Assembly: GCA_035308365.1 (NCBI GenBank)
Contig: DATGGU010000197.1
Location: 1 to 6,026 of the forward strand
DNA from: PALSA-505 sp035308365
GTDB taxonomy: Bacteria > Actinomycetota > Actinomycetes > Streptosporangiales > Streptosporangiaceae
DNA length: 6,026 nt
Direction of reading: 5' to 3'
Part shown: positions 1 through 5,971 of the stretch, piece after piece
Layout of the letters: every line of letters begins with the position of its first letter
Position numbering within the stretch: the stretch's first letter is position 1
Translations under genes and position numbers: made by a program
The notes under the pieces: model-generated
Told to the model about the DNA's origin: nothing
Databases searched by the model: none
The model's input: the letters and a program-made list of their open reading frames with translations, nothing else

Positions 1-1
1 C

Positions 2-142
2 ATCGGGGTCGATGCTGCGGATGTCATGCCCTGGCCGTTCCGCCTGGGCCCACTCCGGGTGGAGCCTGGCGACACCGTCACCATCGCCATCGATGGCCCG
101 GGCAGCCGTACCAGGCACCTGATGGCGGCCAGGCAGGGATGA
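2..142 (+). CDS. 3' end of an unrecognised coding frame (5'-truncated by window edge)
   Basis: An open frame runs from the left edge to a TGA at 140-142, giving 46 residues. About 38 of its 46 codons end in G or C, as expected for a real gene in this genome. The peptide carries LRVEPGDTVTIAIDG, a beta-strand-turn-strand segment. This is reminiscent of the PGDxVxIxxDG turn of AbrB/MazE-type swapped-hairpin antitoxins, but also of other beta-sandwich proteins, so I do not assign a family. Its stop overlaps an ATG (ATGA, 139-142) and it lies just upstream of a MazF-type toxin gene, so it could be the antitoxin or simply the previous gene of the operon. The true start is outside the window; an in-frame ATG at 26 would leave only 38 codons. 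Confidence 0.45.
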   Translation: MGVDAADVMPWPFRLGPLRVEPGDTVTIAIDGPGSRTRHLMAARQG

Positions 143-231
143 CAGTTCCGCGACCGCCCCGGCCCGCGCGGCGTTGCCGGGCAGGCCATGAGCACCGAAC
201 AAGCATGGCGGCCGACTGGCCCGCGGAGTGA
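139..231 (+). CDS. Possible 30-codon linker frame between the upstream gene and mazF
   Basis: ATG at 139 overlaps the upstream stop (ATGA), and the TGA at 229-231 overlaps the GTG start of the MazF-like gene (GTGA, 228-231). The short, basic, Pro/Arg-rich peptide ends in SMAADWPAE, an acidic/aromatic tail of the sort seen at the C-terminus of some toxin-binding antitoxins. That resemblance is weak. Third-position G/C is lower than in the neighbouring genes and the peptide is too short for a normal MazE-type antitoxin (about 70-90 residues). It may be a real coupling peptide, the remnant of a shortened antitoxin, or chance. The two stop/start overlaps are the only strong evidence. Confidence 0.25.
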   Translation: MTVPRPPRPARRCRAGHEHRTSMAADWPAE

Positions 232-560
232 GACACGCCGAGATCTGGACCGTCTCCGGTGGGGGCGCGCACACCGGCAAGCCCAGGCCAGCCGTGATCG
301 TGCAAGACGATCATTTCGATACCGATTCGGTGGTGATGTGCCCGTTTACCACCGACCCCACCGATGCTCCGCTGTTCCGGCTGCTGATCGACCCCGATCA
401 CAGCAACGGCCTGGATCAGCCGAGCCGGATCATGGTGGACAGAATCACGACCGTACGGCGCTCCCGGCTCGGCTCAAGAATCGGTGTCCTTGACGATGCG
501 AACATCCTGCGCCTCAGCCGTGCCATAGTCGTATTCCTCGGCGTCACCACCAGCACATAA
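228..560 (+). CDS. mazF: MazF/PemK-family type II toxin (endoribonuclease)
   Basis: The 110-residue protein has the usual MazF length and layout. An N-terminal EIWTV strand is followed by the loop and GKPRPAVIV motif (residues 17-25, with Arg20 in the position of the catalytic arginine). Next come VMCPFTTD (37-43, Thr41/Thr42 near the second active-site position), LDQPSRIMVDRITTVRRSRLG (62-82, the conserved S-x-hydrophobic-V-D-R-I-T-x-V stretch), and a C-terminal helix. Known members are dimeric cytoplasmic ribonucleases that cleave single-stranded mRNA at short motifs and are neutralised by a co-transcribed antitoxin. GTG at 228 is chosen because it places EIW at the family N-terminus and overlaps the preceding TGA. 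No clear Shine-Dalgarno precedes it (GGAG abuts the start), which fits translational coupling. The promoter must lie upstream, outside the window. Target sequence and activity cannot be told from sequence. Confidence 0.87.
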   Translation: MRHAEIWTVSGGGAHTGKPRPAVIVQDDHFDTDSVVMCPFTTDPTDAPLFRLLIDPDHSNGLDQPSRIMVDRITTVRRSRLGSRIGVLDDANILRLSRAIVVFLGVTTST

Positions 561-604
561 GACCAAGCGTAGCTATTCACCAAGCGTCAGCGGCGTGATG
601 TGAG

Positions 605-665
605 GTGTGCCGGGTGTTGCCTGTTATCCGGCGGGTTCGAGCCGGGATGGTTTCCGGGTGTGGCC
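605..665 (+). repeat. Inverted repeat copy A (~61 bp)
   Basis: This matches the reverse complement of 2973-3034 with seven mismatches and one single-base gap (about 87 percent), including a perfect 23-nt block (616-638 against 3000-3022). It lies in the convergent gap between the mazF and S9 peptidase stop codons. Within it CCGGC (628-632) and GCCGG (641-645) can form a 5-bp stem with an 8-nt loop. It lacks the T-run of an intrinsic terminator. It may be a dispersed intergenic repeat. Confidence 0.8.
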
Positions 666-738
666 GTTCGCAGCCGCGGCCGTGGACCGAGGCCGTGAGT
701 CCTGGGTGAGGAGGGCAGGGCAGGGGGGCGCCTGGTGG

Positions 739-2685
739 TCAAGCCGGTGAGCCTGGGCCATCGGAGGGTTGATCGCGAAGCCACCGGTCGAACCATGCAC
801 GCGTGCGCCGGAGCAGGTCGAGCTGGTGATTGCGCTCGGCGAACCCGTGTCCCTCACGCGGGTAGATGACGAGTTCGTGCTCGGCCCCGTACCAGCTGAG
901 CGCACGGTGGAAGTAGATCGCCTGGCTGACCGGCACGTTGGTGTCGTCCTGGCCGTGCACGATCAGCACCGGGGTGCGGATCTTCGACGCAAACGAGATT
1001 GGGCTGACTTGGTCGTGGCGGTGCGGGCCGGTGCCCTCCCAGCCGCAACTGCCGCTGAGCTCAGCTTCCAGGGTTCCCCCTTCGCCGGTCGCGACGAGCA
1101 TCCCCCAGTCGCTGATCCCGGCGGCCATCATGGCGGCCTTGAACCGGCCGGTGTGCCCGATCGCCCAGGCGGCCATGAACCCGCCATGGCTGGCACCGCC
1201 GATTCCAAGCCGGTCCGGGTCCGCGATCCCCTCGGCGATCAGCAGGTCGATCCCGCTGGTGATGTCGCTCCATTCGCTGCCGCCGGCCGAGCGCGCGACC
1301 GCCGCTGCGAAATCACGGCCATGACCCACCCCGCCCCGCGGGTTGGGCAGGAACACGGCGTATCCCGCGGTCGCGAGCCACTGTCCCGTAGGATACGGGG
1401 CGAGCATGAACTCGTCGGCGTACCGGTCATCAGGGCCGCCGTGCACCAATGTGATGAGCGGGAACAGGCCGTCCGCGCGGTTGCGGCCGGGCGGCAAGAT
1501 GAGCAGGCCGTCGAGGCCGAGGCCGTCCGGTGCCCGGTAGGACAGGCGTTCTTGACTTCCCCATCTGATCGCGCGCAGGGCGGGCCGGGTGTCACTGAGC
1601 CGGATGAGCTGGCCTGCGGGCGGTCCGGCATGGACGTTCACCGGCTCATAGGAGGTGCTGGCCAGCACCGCGATCACCTCGCCGGAACGGCACGCGGTGA
1701 GCGAGCCGGCCAGGCCGTCCAGGACGGACACGCACCCGAACCGCAGCAGGTCAGGGTCGAGCCGGTAGATCGCGGTGTCGAGCCCGTCGGCGAACAAGGC
1801 CAGCGGCGGGCCGCCGGTGACCTGCGCCAGCTCCATCGGGCAGACGGCCATGCCCGCGGTCAGGTCCCGATGCACAGCGGCAGCCGCGCAGACGGCGACA
1901 TCGTAGACGGCGTCGCCGCCGTACGGCTCGGGCCGTGCCAGGTAGGCCAGGTGCCAGCAGCCGCCGGCCTGCCACCAGACCGGCGACCGCGCCTGGGTCC
2001 CGATCCGGCCCAGATCACGGGCCGCCCCTGTCTGCGGATCGACCACATGCAACTCGCTGGTGGTCACGCCCGGATCCTGCTCCGGACCCGCCCAGCTGAT
2101 CGCCGCCAGCGCGCCCCCATCCGGCCGCGCCGCCAGCTCCACGACGTGACGGTGGCCGAGGCCGTCCACCGTACGCAGCTCGCCTGTGGCCAGGTCAAGC
2201 AGCCGCAACCTGCCCCAGCGCAGCTGCTGTCCCCAGACGAACGCGTCGTCACGCTCGGCGCGCCGGCGCTTGTCCTCCCCGGTCGGCTCGTCCGTGGCCA
2301 CCACGGCGACCAGCCGGGCATCCGCAAGCGGCCAGGCGTCGCAGATTTCGCCGCGCCAGTCCGTCAAGACCTCGGCCTCCCCGCCACCGACCCGGACCCG
2401 GCACAGCTGACGGGAGCCGGTGCGGTCTGAGAAGAAAAACACCGACGCCGAATCCGGCGCCCAGCGCGGATCAGAATCTGCCGTCATACCCGCGGTCAGC
2501 TTCCACGGCGGTGAGCTGCCATCAGCAGCGGCCAGCCAGAGCGCGCACAGACAACGCTCTGCCCCGCGGCCGGCCGGAGCGACGACATACGCAACCCAGC
2601 ACCCATCTGGCGAGACCACCGGCTGCGACGGCACGGCCCCATCCACCACCAGCTCCGCGGTCAGCTCCGGTGCGTCTTCACTCAC
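739..2685 (-). CDS. S9 family serine peptidase (prolyl oligopeptidase / acylaminoacyl-peptidase-like)
   Basis: This is a 648-residue protein counted from GTG at 2685. The N-terminal ~370 residues form a beta-propeller with PD40/TolB-like repeats such as SDPRWAPDSASVFFFSDRTG. The C-terminal alpha/beta-hydrolase domain carries HGGP (415-418, oxyanion region) and GGASHGGF with nucleophile Ser499. It also has HGQDDTNVP with Asp581 and YPREGHGF with His613, so the Ser-Asp-His triad is complete. The GxSHGGF elbow resembles acylaminoacyl peptidases (S9C). Such enzymes cleave short peptides that the propeller admits to the active site. There is no signal peptide, so it is predicted cytoplasmic. GTG 2685 is preferred because GGAAAGG (2694-2700) lies 8 nt upstream. 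An in-frame ATG at 2718 would give 659 residues but has no ribosome-binding site. It converges on mazF and diverges from the S53 gene. Substrate is unknown. Confidence 0.95.
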   Translation of the reverse strand: MSEDAPELTAELVVDGAVPSQPVVSPDGCWVAYVVAPAGRGAERCLCALWLAAADGSSPPWKLTAGMTADSDPRWAPDSASVFFFSDRTGSRQLCRVRVGGGEAEVLTDWRGEICDAWPLADARLVAVVATDEPTGEDKRRRAERDDAFVWGQQLRWGRLRLLDLATGELRTVDGLGHRHVVELAARPDGGALAAISWAGPEQDPGVTTSELHVVDPQTGAARDLGRIGTQARSPVWWQAGGCWHLAYLARPEPYGGDAVYDVAVCAAAAVHRDLTAGMAVCPMELAQVTGGPPLALFADGLDTAIYRLDPDLLRFGCVSVLDGLAGSLTACRSGEVIAVLASTSYEPVNVHAGPPAGQLIRLSDTRPALRAIRWGSQERLSYRAPDGLGLDGLLILPPGRNRADGLFPLITLVHGGPDDRYADEFMLAPYPTGQWLATAGYAVFLPNPRGGVGHGRDFAAAVARSAGGSEWSDITSGIDLLIAEGIADPDRLGIGGASHGGFMAAWAIGHTGRFKAAMMAAGISDWGMLVATGEGGTLEAELSGSCGWEGTGPHRHDQVSPISFASKIRTPVLIVHGQDDTNVPVSQAIYFHRALSWYGAEHELVIYPREGHGFAERNHQLDLLRRTRAWFDRWLRDQPSDGPGSPA

Positions 2686-2693
2686 CCAACACG

Positions 2694-2700
2694 CCTTTCC
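2694..2700 (-). promoter_or_regulatory. Ribosome-binding site deciding the S9 peptidase start
   Basis: GGAAAGG on the minus strand sits 8 nt before GTG at 2685. It lies inside the frame that would start at ATG 2718, whose own upstream sequence (…CTGCTGA) has no Shine-Dalgarno. This favours the GTG start. Confidence 0.6.
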
Positions 2701-2795
2701 GGCAAACATCGCCCGCATTCAGCAGCACAGAGCCTGCCACAGCGGCCCGTTAGCCGGCGGAGGCGTCCCCCTCGCAGATTAGGCTGCGCCAGGCG

Positions 2796-2818
2796 CGCCC
2801 GCCCGGCACGGGCGGGCG
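2796..2818. other. Perfect GC-rich hairpin (10-bp stem, GCA loop)
   Basis: Arms 2796-2805 and 2809-2818 pair perfectly with a 3-nt loop (2806-2808) and are entirely G/C. No T-run follows on either strand, so it is not a standard intrinsic terminator. It lies about 110 bp upstream of the S9 start, where a transcript leader could form it, or it could act at the DNA level. Confidence 0.6.
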
Positions 2819-2846
2819 GGATGGCCGGGCTGCTGCAGGTCAATCC

Positions 2847-2867
2847 CGATCACTGAGTGAGTGATCG
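2847..2867. promoter_or_regulatory. Perfect 8+5+8 palindrome, candidate operator
   Basis: Arms CGATCACT (2847-2854) and AGTGATCG (2860-2867) are exact reverse complements around GAGTG. The 21-bp size and dyad symmetry are typical of operators for dimeric helix-turn-helix regulators. It lies in the divergent region about 160 bp from the S9 start and about 370 bp from the S53 start. No regulator gene is in the window and the regulator family is not recognisable. Confidence 0.45.
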
Positions 2868-2972
2868 TAATGCGCGGCCGCAGCCAGGCGCCGGGTCACG
2901 AGGGCGATCACGGCCCGCACGATCATGGCGCCGCCGGGTGACACGCCCGGGCGCGTCGCTGATCGGCGGGCT

Positions 2973-3034
2973 GGCCACACCTGGAAACCACCCGGACCTG
3001 AACCCGCCGGATAACAGGCAACGCCCCGGCACAC
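2973..3034 (-). repeat. Inverted repeat copy B (~62 bp)
   Basis: This is the reverse-orientation partner of 605-665, with a perfect 23-nt core at 3000-3022. With copy A it brackets the whole S9 peptidase gene in a ~2.43-kb unit (605-3034). I see no target-site duplication outside the two copies. The hairpin seen in copy A is weaker here, with only CCGG/CCGG able to pair. Confidence 0.8.
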
Positions 3035-3133
3035 GAAATCGCCTGCCGCGGCCACCGGCGGGAGGCAGGCCTTAATTCGCAGTTGCCCACGCCGACCGGG
3101 CCCATTCACCGGGGAATGTCATTTTCGTACCGC

Positions 3134-3162
3134 TTGACCCGTAATTTACTGAACGTTACGAT
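3134..3162 (+). promoter_or_regulatory. Sigma70/HrdB-type promoter of the S53 peptidase gene
   Basis: TTGACC (-35, 3134-3139) and TACGAT (-10, 3157-3162) are separated by an optimal 17 bp in an unusually A/T-rich patch. Transcription should begin near 3169, giving a leader of roughly 70 nt. An inverted repeat CGTAA/TTACG (3140-3144 and 3156-3160), with a nested GTAATTTAC, fills the spacer and touches the -10, where a bound repressor would block RNA polymerase. Confidence 0.7.
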
Positions 3163-3226
3163 TTGTCAGATCCATAGGCCGCGCCGACTGGCCGGGGGGC
3201 CGGGTCACCAGGTGCGCGGTTCAAAC

Positions 3227-3234
3227 GGGGGTGG
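3227..3234 (+). promoter_or_regulatory. Ribosome-binding site of the S53 peptidase gene
   Basis: GGGGGTGG lies 5 nt before ATG at 3240 and partly overlaps an alternative in-frame GTG at 3231. This spacing favours ATG 3240 over GTG 3231 or the next ATG at 3246. Confidence 0.5.
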
Positions 3235-3239
3235 ATTAC

Positions 3240-4484
3240 ATGGCGATGCCAATCGCGTCTCAGTCCAGGATGGCCCGCGTGTCATTGGCGGCGGCCGCCG
3301 CCGGGTTGCTGGCCAGTTCCGCGGCCGCGGCGGGGGCTAGCGCGACCGCGCAGCACGCGGCGGCTCCTGACGTGCGCCGGGCCTGTGCGGTCACCACCCG
3401 CCCGGGCATGATGTCTTGCCTGGCGCTGGTCCGCACCGATATCCGGCCACGCAGCCAGGCCGCCTACGGTCGCCACGCGCCCTCCGGTGCCGGGTACGGC
3501 CCGCCCGCGTTGCGCTCGGCCTACAAGCTCCCGTCAGCCACCAACGGCGCCGGGCAGACAGTGGCCGTGGTGGATGCCTACAACGATCCCAAGGCGGTGG
3601 CCAACCTGGCCACCTACCGCAAGGCCTGGGGCGAGCCAGCCTGTGACACCACGACGGGGGCCGGGTGCCTGTCGGTGGTCAACCAGGACGGGCAGGCCAG
3701 CCCGCTGCCGAAGAACGCGGGCAGCACCGGGTGGGCTACCGAGGAGTCGCTGGATGTCGACATGGTCTCGGCCATCTGCCCCAACTGCCACATCATCCTG
3801 GCCGAGGCCAATACCCCCAGCCAGGTCAACCTGGGCACCGCAGTGAACTCGGCGATCGCGCTGGGCGCCGGCTACGTGTCGAACTCCTACGGCGGCAAGC
3901 AGAGCACCAGCGACCCCAGCAACGATGCCGCGTACTACCAGCACCCCGGCATCGTGATCACCGCATCGGCGGGTGATAACGGCTACGGTGTTATCTACCC
4001 GGCCGCTTCCCAGTACGTCACCTCGGTCGGCGGGACCAGCCTGTACCACTTTGCCTCGGGCAGCCGATCCTGGACGGAGTACGCGTGGGATGGCACCGGC
4101 TCTGGTTGCGCCAAGTACGAGACCAAGCCGTCCTGGCAGACCGACAAGGGCTGCACCCGCCGCACTGACAACGACGTGGCCGCGGTGGCCGACCCGTTCA
4201 CCGGGGTTGCCGTGTACGACACCTACGACGGGTTCGGCTGGACCGAGGTCGGCGGAACCAGCGCTTCCGCACCGATCATCGCCTCGGTCTACGCGCTGGC
4301 CGGCCCACCAGCTGCGGGCACCTACCCCGCGTCCTACCCTTACGCACACGCCAGCGGCCTGTACGACATCACCACCGGCATCGACGGCTCCTGCACGAAG
4401 ATCTACCTGTGCGAGGCTAAGAAAGGCTACGACGGCCCGACCGGCTGGGGCACCCCCAACGGCACCAGCGCCTTCACCCCCTGA
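3240..4484 (+). CDS. Secreted S53 family (sedolisin-type) serine-carboxyl peptidase
   Basis: This is a 414-residue protein from ATG 3240. A signal peptide is clear: basic residues, then a hydrophobic stretch (about 14-32) and likely cleavage after ASA (33-35). The S53 catalytic residues are present: Glu168 and Asp172 in EESLDVDM, oxyanion Asp246 in SAGDNGYG, and nucleophile Ser341 in GGTSASAP. The C-terminal YDITTG and GYDGPTGWGTP (Asp376 and Asp398) match the family calcium site. Sedolisins hydrolyse proteins at acidic pH, so this is probably an exported scavenging protease. Only about 65 residues lie between the signal peptide and the catalytic core, against the ~150-200-residue prodomain of classical members. 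Ten cysteines occur as five close pairs (49/60, 135/143, 180/183, 290/305, 385/391), suggesting five disulfides. GTG 3231 would add three residues. It has its own promoter and is divergent from the S9 gene. Confidence 0.95.
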   Translation: MAMPIASQSRMARVSLAAAAAGLLASSAAAAGASATAQHAAAPDVRRACAVTTRPGMMSCLALVRTDIRPRSQAAYGRHAPSGAGYGPPALRSAYKLPSATNGAGQTVAVVDAYNDPKAVANLATYRKAWGEPACDTTTGAGCLSVVNQDGQASPLPKNAGSTGWATEESLDVDMVSAICPNCHIILAEANTPSQVNLGTAVNSAIALGAGYVSNSYGGKQSTSDPSNDAAYYQHPGIVITASAGDNGYGVIYPAASQYVTSVGGTSLYHFASGSRSWTEYAWDGTGSGCAKYETKPSWQTDKGCTRRTDNDVAAVADPFTGVAVYDTYDGFGWTEVGGTSASAPIIASVYALAGPPAAGTYPASYPYAHASGLYDITTGIDGSCTKIYLCEAKKGYDGPTGWGTPNGTSAFTP

Positions 4485-4662
4485 CGCAGGCCGGGCCACC
4501 GGGCGTCGCGCGGGTGCGTGCCCAGCCCGCCGACCGGGCCGGGCAGGAGCCTGCTGGGGACGGTGTTGTGTGGGCCCGTTCTGGGCTCTCCTGAATGGAA
4601 TCGCGGACAGCCACCCGCTGGGCGGCACCGTCCGTTGGCTTGTCTTAGGCCCCGAGCTTTGT

Positions 4663-4667
4663 AAGGA
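4663..4667 (+). promoter_or_regulatory. Ribosome-binding site of the alpha/beta hydrolase
   Basis: AAGGA lies 9 nt before GTG at 4677. It supports the GTG as the true start, since no other start with a comparable site is nearby. Confidence 0.5.
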
Positions 4668-4676
4668 TTCCCGATT

Positions 4677-5573
4677 GTGACCGAAGCGGTCCTGGAGGGT
4701 GTGCGTGACCTGAGCCTTGTCCGTCCAGATGGGCGAATCGTGGCCTGGTCGGAGTTCGGCGATGAGGCGGGCCTGCCCTTGTTGCGGGTTCCCGGAACGC
4801 CAGGATGCCGGTACTCGTTGCGAGCTGACCGGAGGCCGTGGACGCAGCGACATCTGCGGGTCATTACGACCGAGCGTCCTGGCTTCGGCGCCTCGACCCG
4901 GCTGCCGGGGCGGGGCTTCGGTGAGCCGGCTGACGATCTCGCGGCGGTCTTGGATCACCTCGGGCTCGAGGCCGTCCACGTCATGGGTGGCAGCGGTTCC
5001 GCACCGCACCAGCTGGCCTTTGCCGCCCAGCACCCTGACCGCGTTCGCGCTATGACGGTGCTCGTTGGCGCCGCTCCGTGCACCGGCGATGAGGCCAGGC
5101 AGATGATCGGGCTCAACGCCGACGCGCACGCGCTGGTGCACAAGGGCGATGTGGAGGGGCTACGCCGGCTGCTGGAGCCCATCCGGACCGCCATGCTCGA
5201 CGACCCGATTGCGGCATTCCGGGCCGTCATGGATCGAGCTCCGGCCGCTGACCGGGCCGTGATGGCCGACCCGCAGTGGCAGGCCGAGTTCGCCGTCGCC
5301 AGCAAGGAAGCGCTTCGGCAGGGCGTGGACGGCTGGGCCGATGAGGCCTTCGCGCTCGCCTCGCCATGGGACGACATTGACCTGGCCGCGGTCCAGACGT
5401 CGGTGACCTGGTGGCACGCACCCAAGGACGCCAACGCTCCGCTGCCGGCCGCACGACGTGTGGTCGGCCATCTGCCAAACGCACGGCTGATCACGTTCAG
5501 CGAAAGCGAAGGCCATCTCGCCGGCTATCACCGTCACAGCGAGATACTCGATGAGCTACTTGCCCGCGGCTGA
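4677..5573 (+). CDS. Alpha/beta-fold hydrolase
   Basis: This is a 298-residue protein with the alpha/beta-hydrolase order of motifs. VPGTPG (38-43) stands where most relatives have HGTPG, followed by TTERPGFGAST (64-74). The nucleophile elbow MGGSGSAPHQLAFA has Ser106, a helical cap spans about 135-235, WHAPKDANAPLPAAR carries the acid Asp251, and SEGHLAGYH carries His280. The triad is complete, so hydrolase activity is likely; substrate (ester, amide, epoxide or lactone) cannot be told. The elbow reads G-G-S-G-S rather than GxSxG, and the HG of the oxyanion loop is PG; both are departures from the usual consensus. There is no signal peptide or membrane segment, so it is predicted cytoplasmic. 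It starts 192 bp after the S53 stop on the same strand. Without a clear terminator between them, both read-through and a separate promoter remain possible. Confidence 0.93.
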   Translation: MTEAVLEGVRDLSLVRPDGRIVAWSEFGDEAGLPLLRVPGTPGCRYSLRADRRPWTQRHLRVITTERPGFGASTRLPGRGFGEPADDLAAVLDHLGLEAVHVMGGSGSAPHQLAFAAQHPDRVRAMTVLVGAAPCTGDEARQMIGLNADAHALVHKGDVEGLRRLLEPIRTAMLDDPIAAFRAVMDRAPAADRAVMADPQWQAEFAVASKEALRQGVDGWADEAFALASPWDDIDLAAVQTSVTWWHAPKDANAPLPAARRVVGHLPNARLITFSESEGHLAGYHRHSEILDELLARG

Positions 5574-5612
5574 CCCTTCGCAGACCATCCAGTGAAGTCC
5601 CCCACCGATGTC

Positions 5613-5627
5613 CGGCCAGCGTGGCCG
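5613..5627 (+). terminator. Weak hairpin 40 nt after the hydrolase stop, possible terminator
   Basis: CGGCCA and TGGCCG form a perfect 6-bp stem with a GCG loop. There is no T-run after it, so it is at best a T-less actinobacterial-type terminator. Position just downstream of the hydrolase is the main support. Confidence 0.25.
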
Positions 5628-5900
5628 TCACGGCACTGGCTAACCATCCCGCAGTCCGGCGCGCCTGCCTTACGTCCCTGACCGCCAGGCGCGGCCGGGC
5701 CAAGAACCGGATGACACTCGGTAACTAGCGCGGTTGGCGCCAGCGCGCGTGTAGCCGCCGTTCTGGACGGCAGGCCGGGTGGCCAGCATGGCTGCCCTGC
5801 CCGCGCCGAACGGGGATATATGTGAGTGGGCGGCGGAGGTCGGATTGATCTTGATGATGCCGGGCGGTCCTGTGGGCATCGGATCAGCCGGAGGTCAGGG

Positions 5901-5922
5901 TCCGGCCGTGCCGGTGGCCGGA
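5901..5922 (+). other. Hairpin upstream of the right-edge start codon
   Basis: TCCGGCC (5901-5907) and GGCCGGA (5916-5922) form a perfect 7-bp stem with an 8-nt loop, 50 nt before the ATG at 5972. It could be a leader structure or a terminator for upstream transcription; only a short TTT follows at 5929-5931. Confidence 0.35.
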
Positions 5923-5971
5923 GATACGTTTCGGGGCGGGGCGTGCTGAAGTACGGCGCGGAGGAACTGGC

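Larger units (their letters stand above)
2686..3239. other. Divergent intergenic region between the S9 and S53 peptidase genes
   Basis: About 550 bp separates the two divergent start codons. It contains a perfect 10-bp hairpin (2796-2818), a perfect palindrome (2847-2867), repeat copy B (2973-3034), a short inverted repeat CATTC/GAATG (3103-3118), and the S53 promoter (3134-3162). Base composition falls noticeably in GC between about 3118 and 3175. No convincing protein gene is present; a short minus-strand frame (2840-2926) is discussed separately. I could not pick out a convincing -35/-10 pair for the S9 gene on the minus strand. Confidence 0.7.
5574..5971. other. Intergenic region after the hydrolase, no gene recognised
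   Basis: About 400 bp without a supportable gene. A minus-strand frame across it gives a low-complexity Pro/Arg/Ser-rich translation with no motif and no ribosome-binding site. The region holds two short perfect hairpins (5613-5627 and 5901-5922) and a small A/T patch (GATATATG, around 5815-5822) with no matching -35 that I can see. Confidence 0.6.

Noticed and set aside
188..493. 101-codon plus-strand frame overlapping mazF in another frame
   Set aside because: Arg-rich translation without family resemblance; the alternative frame from 228 encodes a recognisable MazF protein.
634..643. GGTTCGAGCC, resembling the T-arm of a tRNA
   Set aside because: The flanking bases pair for only 3 bp, there is no acceptor stem, anticodon arm or CCA, and the stretch is part of the intergenic repeat.
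769..2430. 553-codon plus-strand frame opposite the S9 peptidase gene
   Set aside because: It is the antisense shadow of a well-supported gene; long antisense frames are common in high-GC DNA, and its translation shows no domain.
605..3034. Composite transposon or MITE-type element with the repeats as ends
   Set aside because: No target-site duplication flanks the copies, and no transposase is present; kept only as a repeat pair.
4635..4664. TTGGCT-18 bp-TTGTAA as a promoter for the alpha/beta hydrolase
   Set aside because: Poor match, and the -10 would overlap the ribosome-binding site, leaving a leader too short to use it.
4485..4676. Intrinsic terminator between the S53 gene and the hydrolase
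   Set aside because: Only short stems of 4-5 bp (for example around GCAGGAGCCTGC) and no T-run; not strong enough to call.
3534..5141. 535-codon minus-strand frame opposite the S53 and hydrolase genes
   Set aside because: It spans two recognised genes and the gap between them and has no motif or ribosome-binding site; it is an antisense shadow.
5641..5670. Possible third degenerate copy of the 61-bp repeat (AACCATCCCG)
   Set aside because: Only about 10 nt match the reverse complement of copy A, and the similarity does not extend; it is within chance for this composition.
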